Shown here piece by piece: positions 5,262 through 5,418 of a stretch of DNA of 5,418 nt. Location: positions 1-5,418 of the forward strand of contig JAEDOC010000139.1 in NCBI GenBank assembly GCA_016302185.1, in the 5' to 3' direction. Made by a program: the position numbers and the translations under genes. The notes beneath the pieces are model-generated. The model saw nothing but the letters and a program-made list of their open reading frames with translations. It did no database searches and was not told where the DNA came from. Origin of the DNA: Clostridium sp. (lineage in GTDB: Bacteria; Bacillota; Clostridia; Lachnospirales; Lachnospiraceae). Position 1 is the first letter of the stretch. Every line of letters begins with the position of its first letter.

Positions 5262-5418
5262 TTACGCGTGCATCCGTCCCGCCGGGCATTTTCCAAAAAT
5301 CATGCCTTTATGGCGCTCCAGAGCTGCCATTAACAGATTTCCCAGCACTCCGATCGCCAGAATCTCACCGATTCCCACGGTCAGCATCGCAAAGGGTATC
5401 AGATCCGTGGAGCCGTAG
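5262..5418 (-). CDS. C-terminal end of a small membrane protein, possibly QueT/ECF-transporter S-component-like
   Basis: Only the last 51 residues and the TAA stop (5262-5264) are inside the window; the start lies beyond the right edge. The fragment has one long hydrophobic stretch (about residues 5-32) containing VGIGEILAIGVLGNLL, then a short positively charged tail (ERHKG...GKCPAGRMHA). A Gly-Glu within a final transmembrane helix followed by a basic cytoplasmic tail recalls the C-terminus of QueT-like and other ECF S components, which bind vitamins or queuosine precursors in the membrane. This is a weak resemblance from a short fragment. It could equally be another small integral membrane protein. 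The frame is supported by hydrophobicity, the same strand as its neighbours, and a strong terminator just after the stop. Confidence 0.6.
   Translation of the reverse strand, partial: YGSTDLIPFAMLTVGIGEILAIGVLGNLLMAALERHKGMIFGKCPAGRMHA

Overview
The window looks like chromosomal DNA of a Firmicute of the class Clostridia, most likely a Lachnospiraceae-type anaerobe. The basis is gene content and protein style: a long, divergent PRPP synthetase, a DnaD-domain primosome protein paired with a DnaI/DnaC-like loader, and strong AGGAGG-type ribosome binding sites. The assignment is inferred from the sequence alone. All five genes lie on the minus strand, so the window reads right to left. Many other open frames exist on both strands, but they are overlaps inside these genes.

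Layout from right to left. At the right edge (5262-5418) is the C-terminal end of a small membrane protein, possibly an ECF-transporter/QueT-like S component. A strong, apparently bidirectional hairpin terminator follows (5191-5239). Next come a sigma-A promoter (5137-5165) and murC (3702-5081), the UDP-N-acetylmuramate--L-alanine ligase of peptidoglycan precursor synthesis. A 293-bp intergenic region (3409-3701) separates murC from a two-gene replication operon. That operon holds a DnaD-domain protein (2335-3408) and an overlapping AAA+ helicase-loader-like gene (1335-2348). After a 173-bp gap with a near-consensus extended -10 promoter, a PRPP synthetase gene (1-1161) runs off the left edge.

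The most interesting part is the murC-dnaD intergenic region. It holds four perfect DnaA boxes (TTATCCACA), two boxes with one mismatch and two weaker ones. Some lie as directly abutting 9-mers on the minus strand. An AT-rich stretch lies between boxes. Two of the box groups are also the arms of hairpins: one is a good candidate for the murC terminator, the other an imperfect bidirectional terminator. The promoter of the dnaD-dnaI-like operon begins immediately downstream. The simplest reading is a DnaA-box cluster that either couples DnaA activity to expression of primosome genes or titrates DnaA. An origin role is possible, but dnaA and dnaN are not in the window.

Functionally, the window joins cell-wall synthesis (murC), replication initiation/restart (dnaD-like and dnaI-like) and nucleotide precursor supply (prs). 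No mobile element, CRISPR array, tRNA or rRNA was seen.
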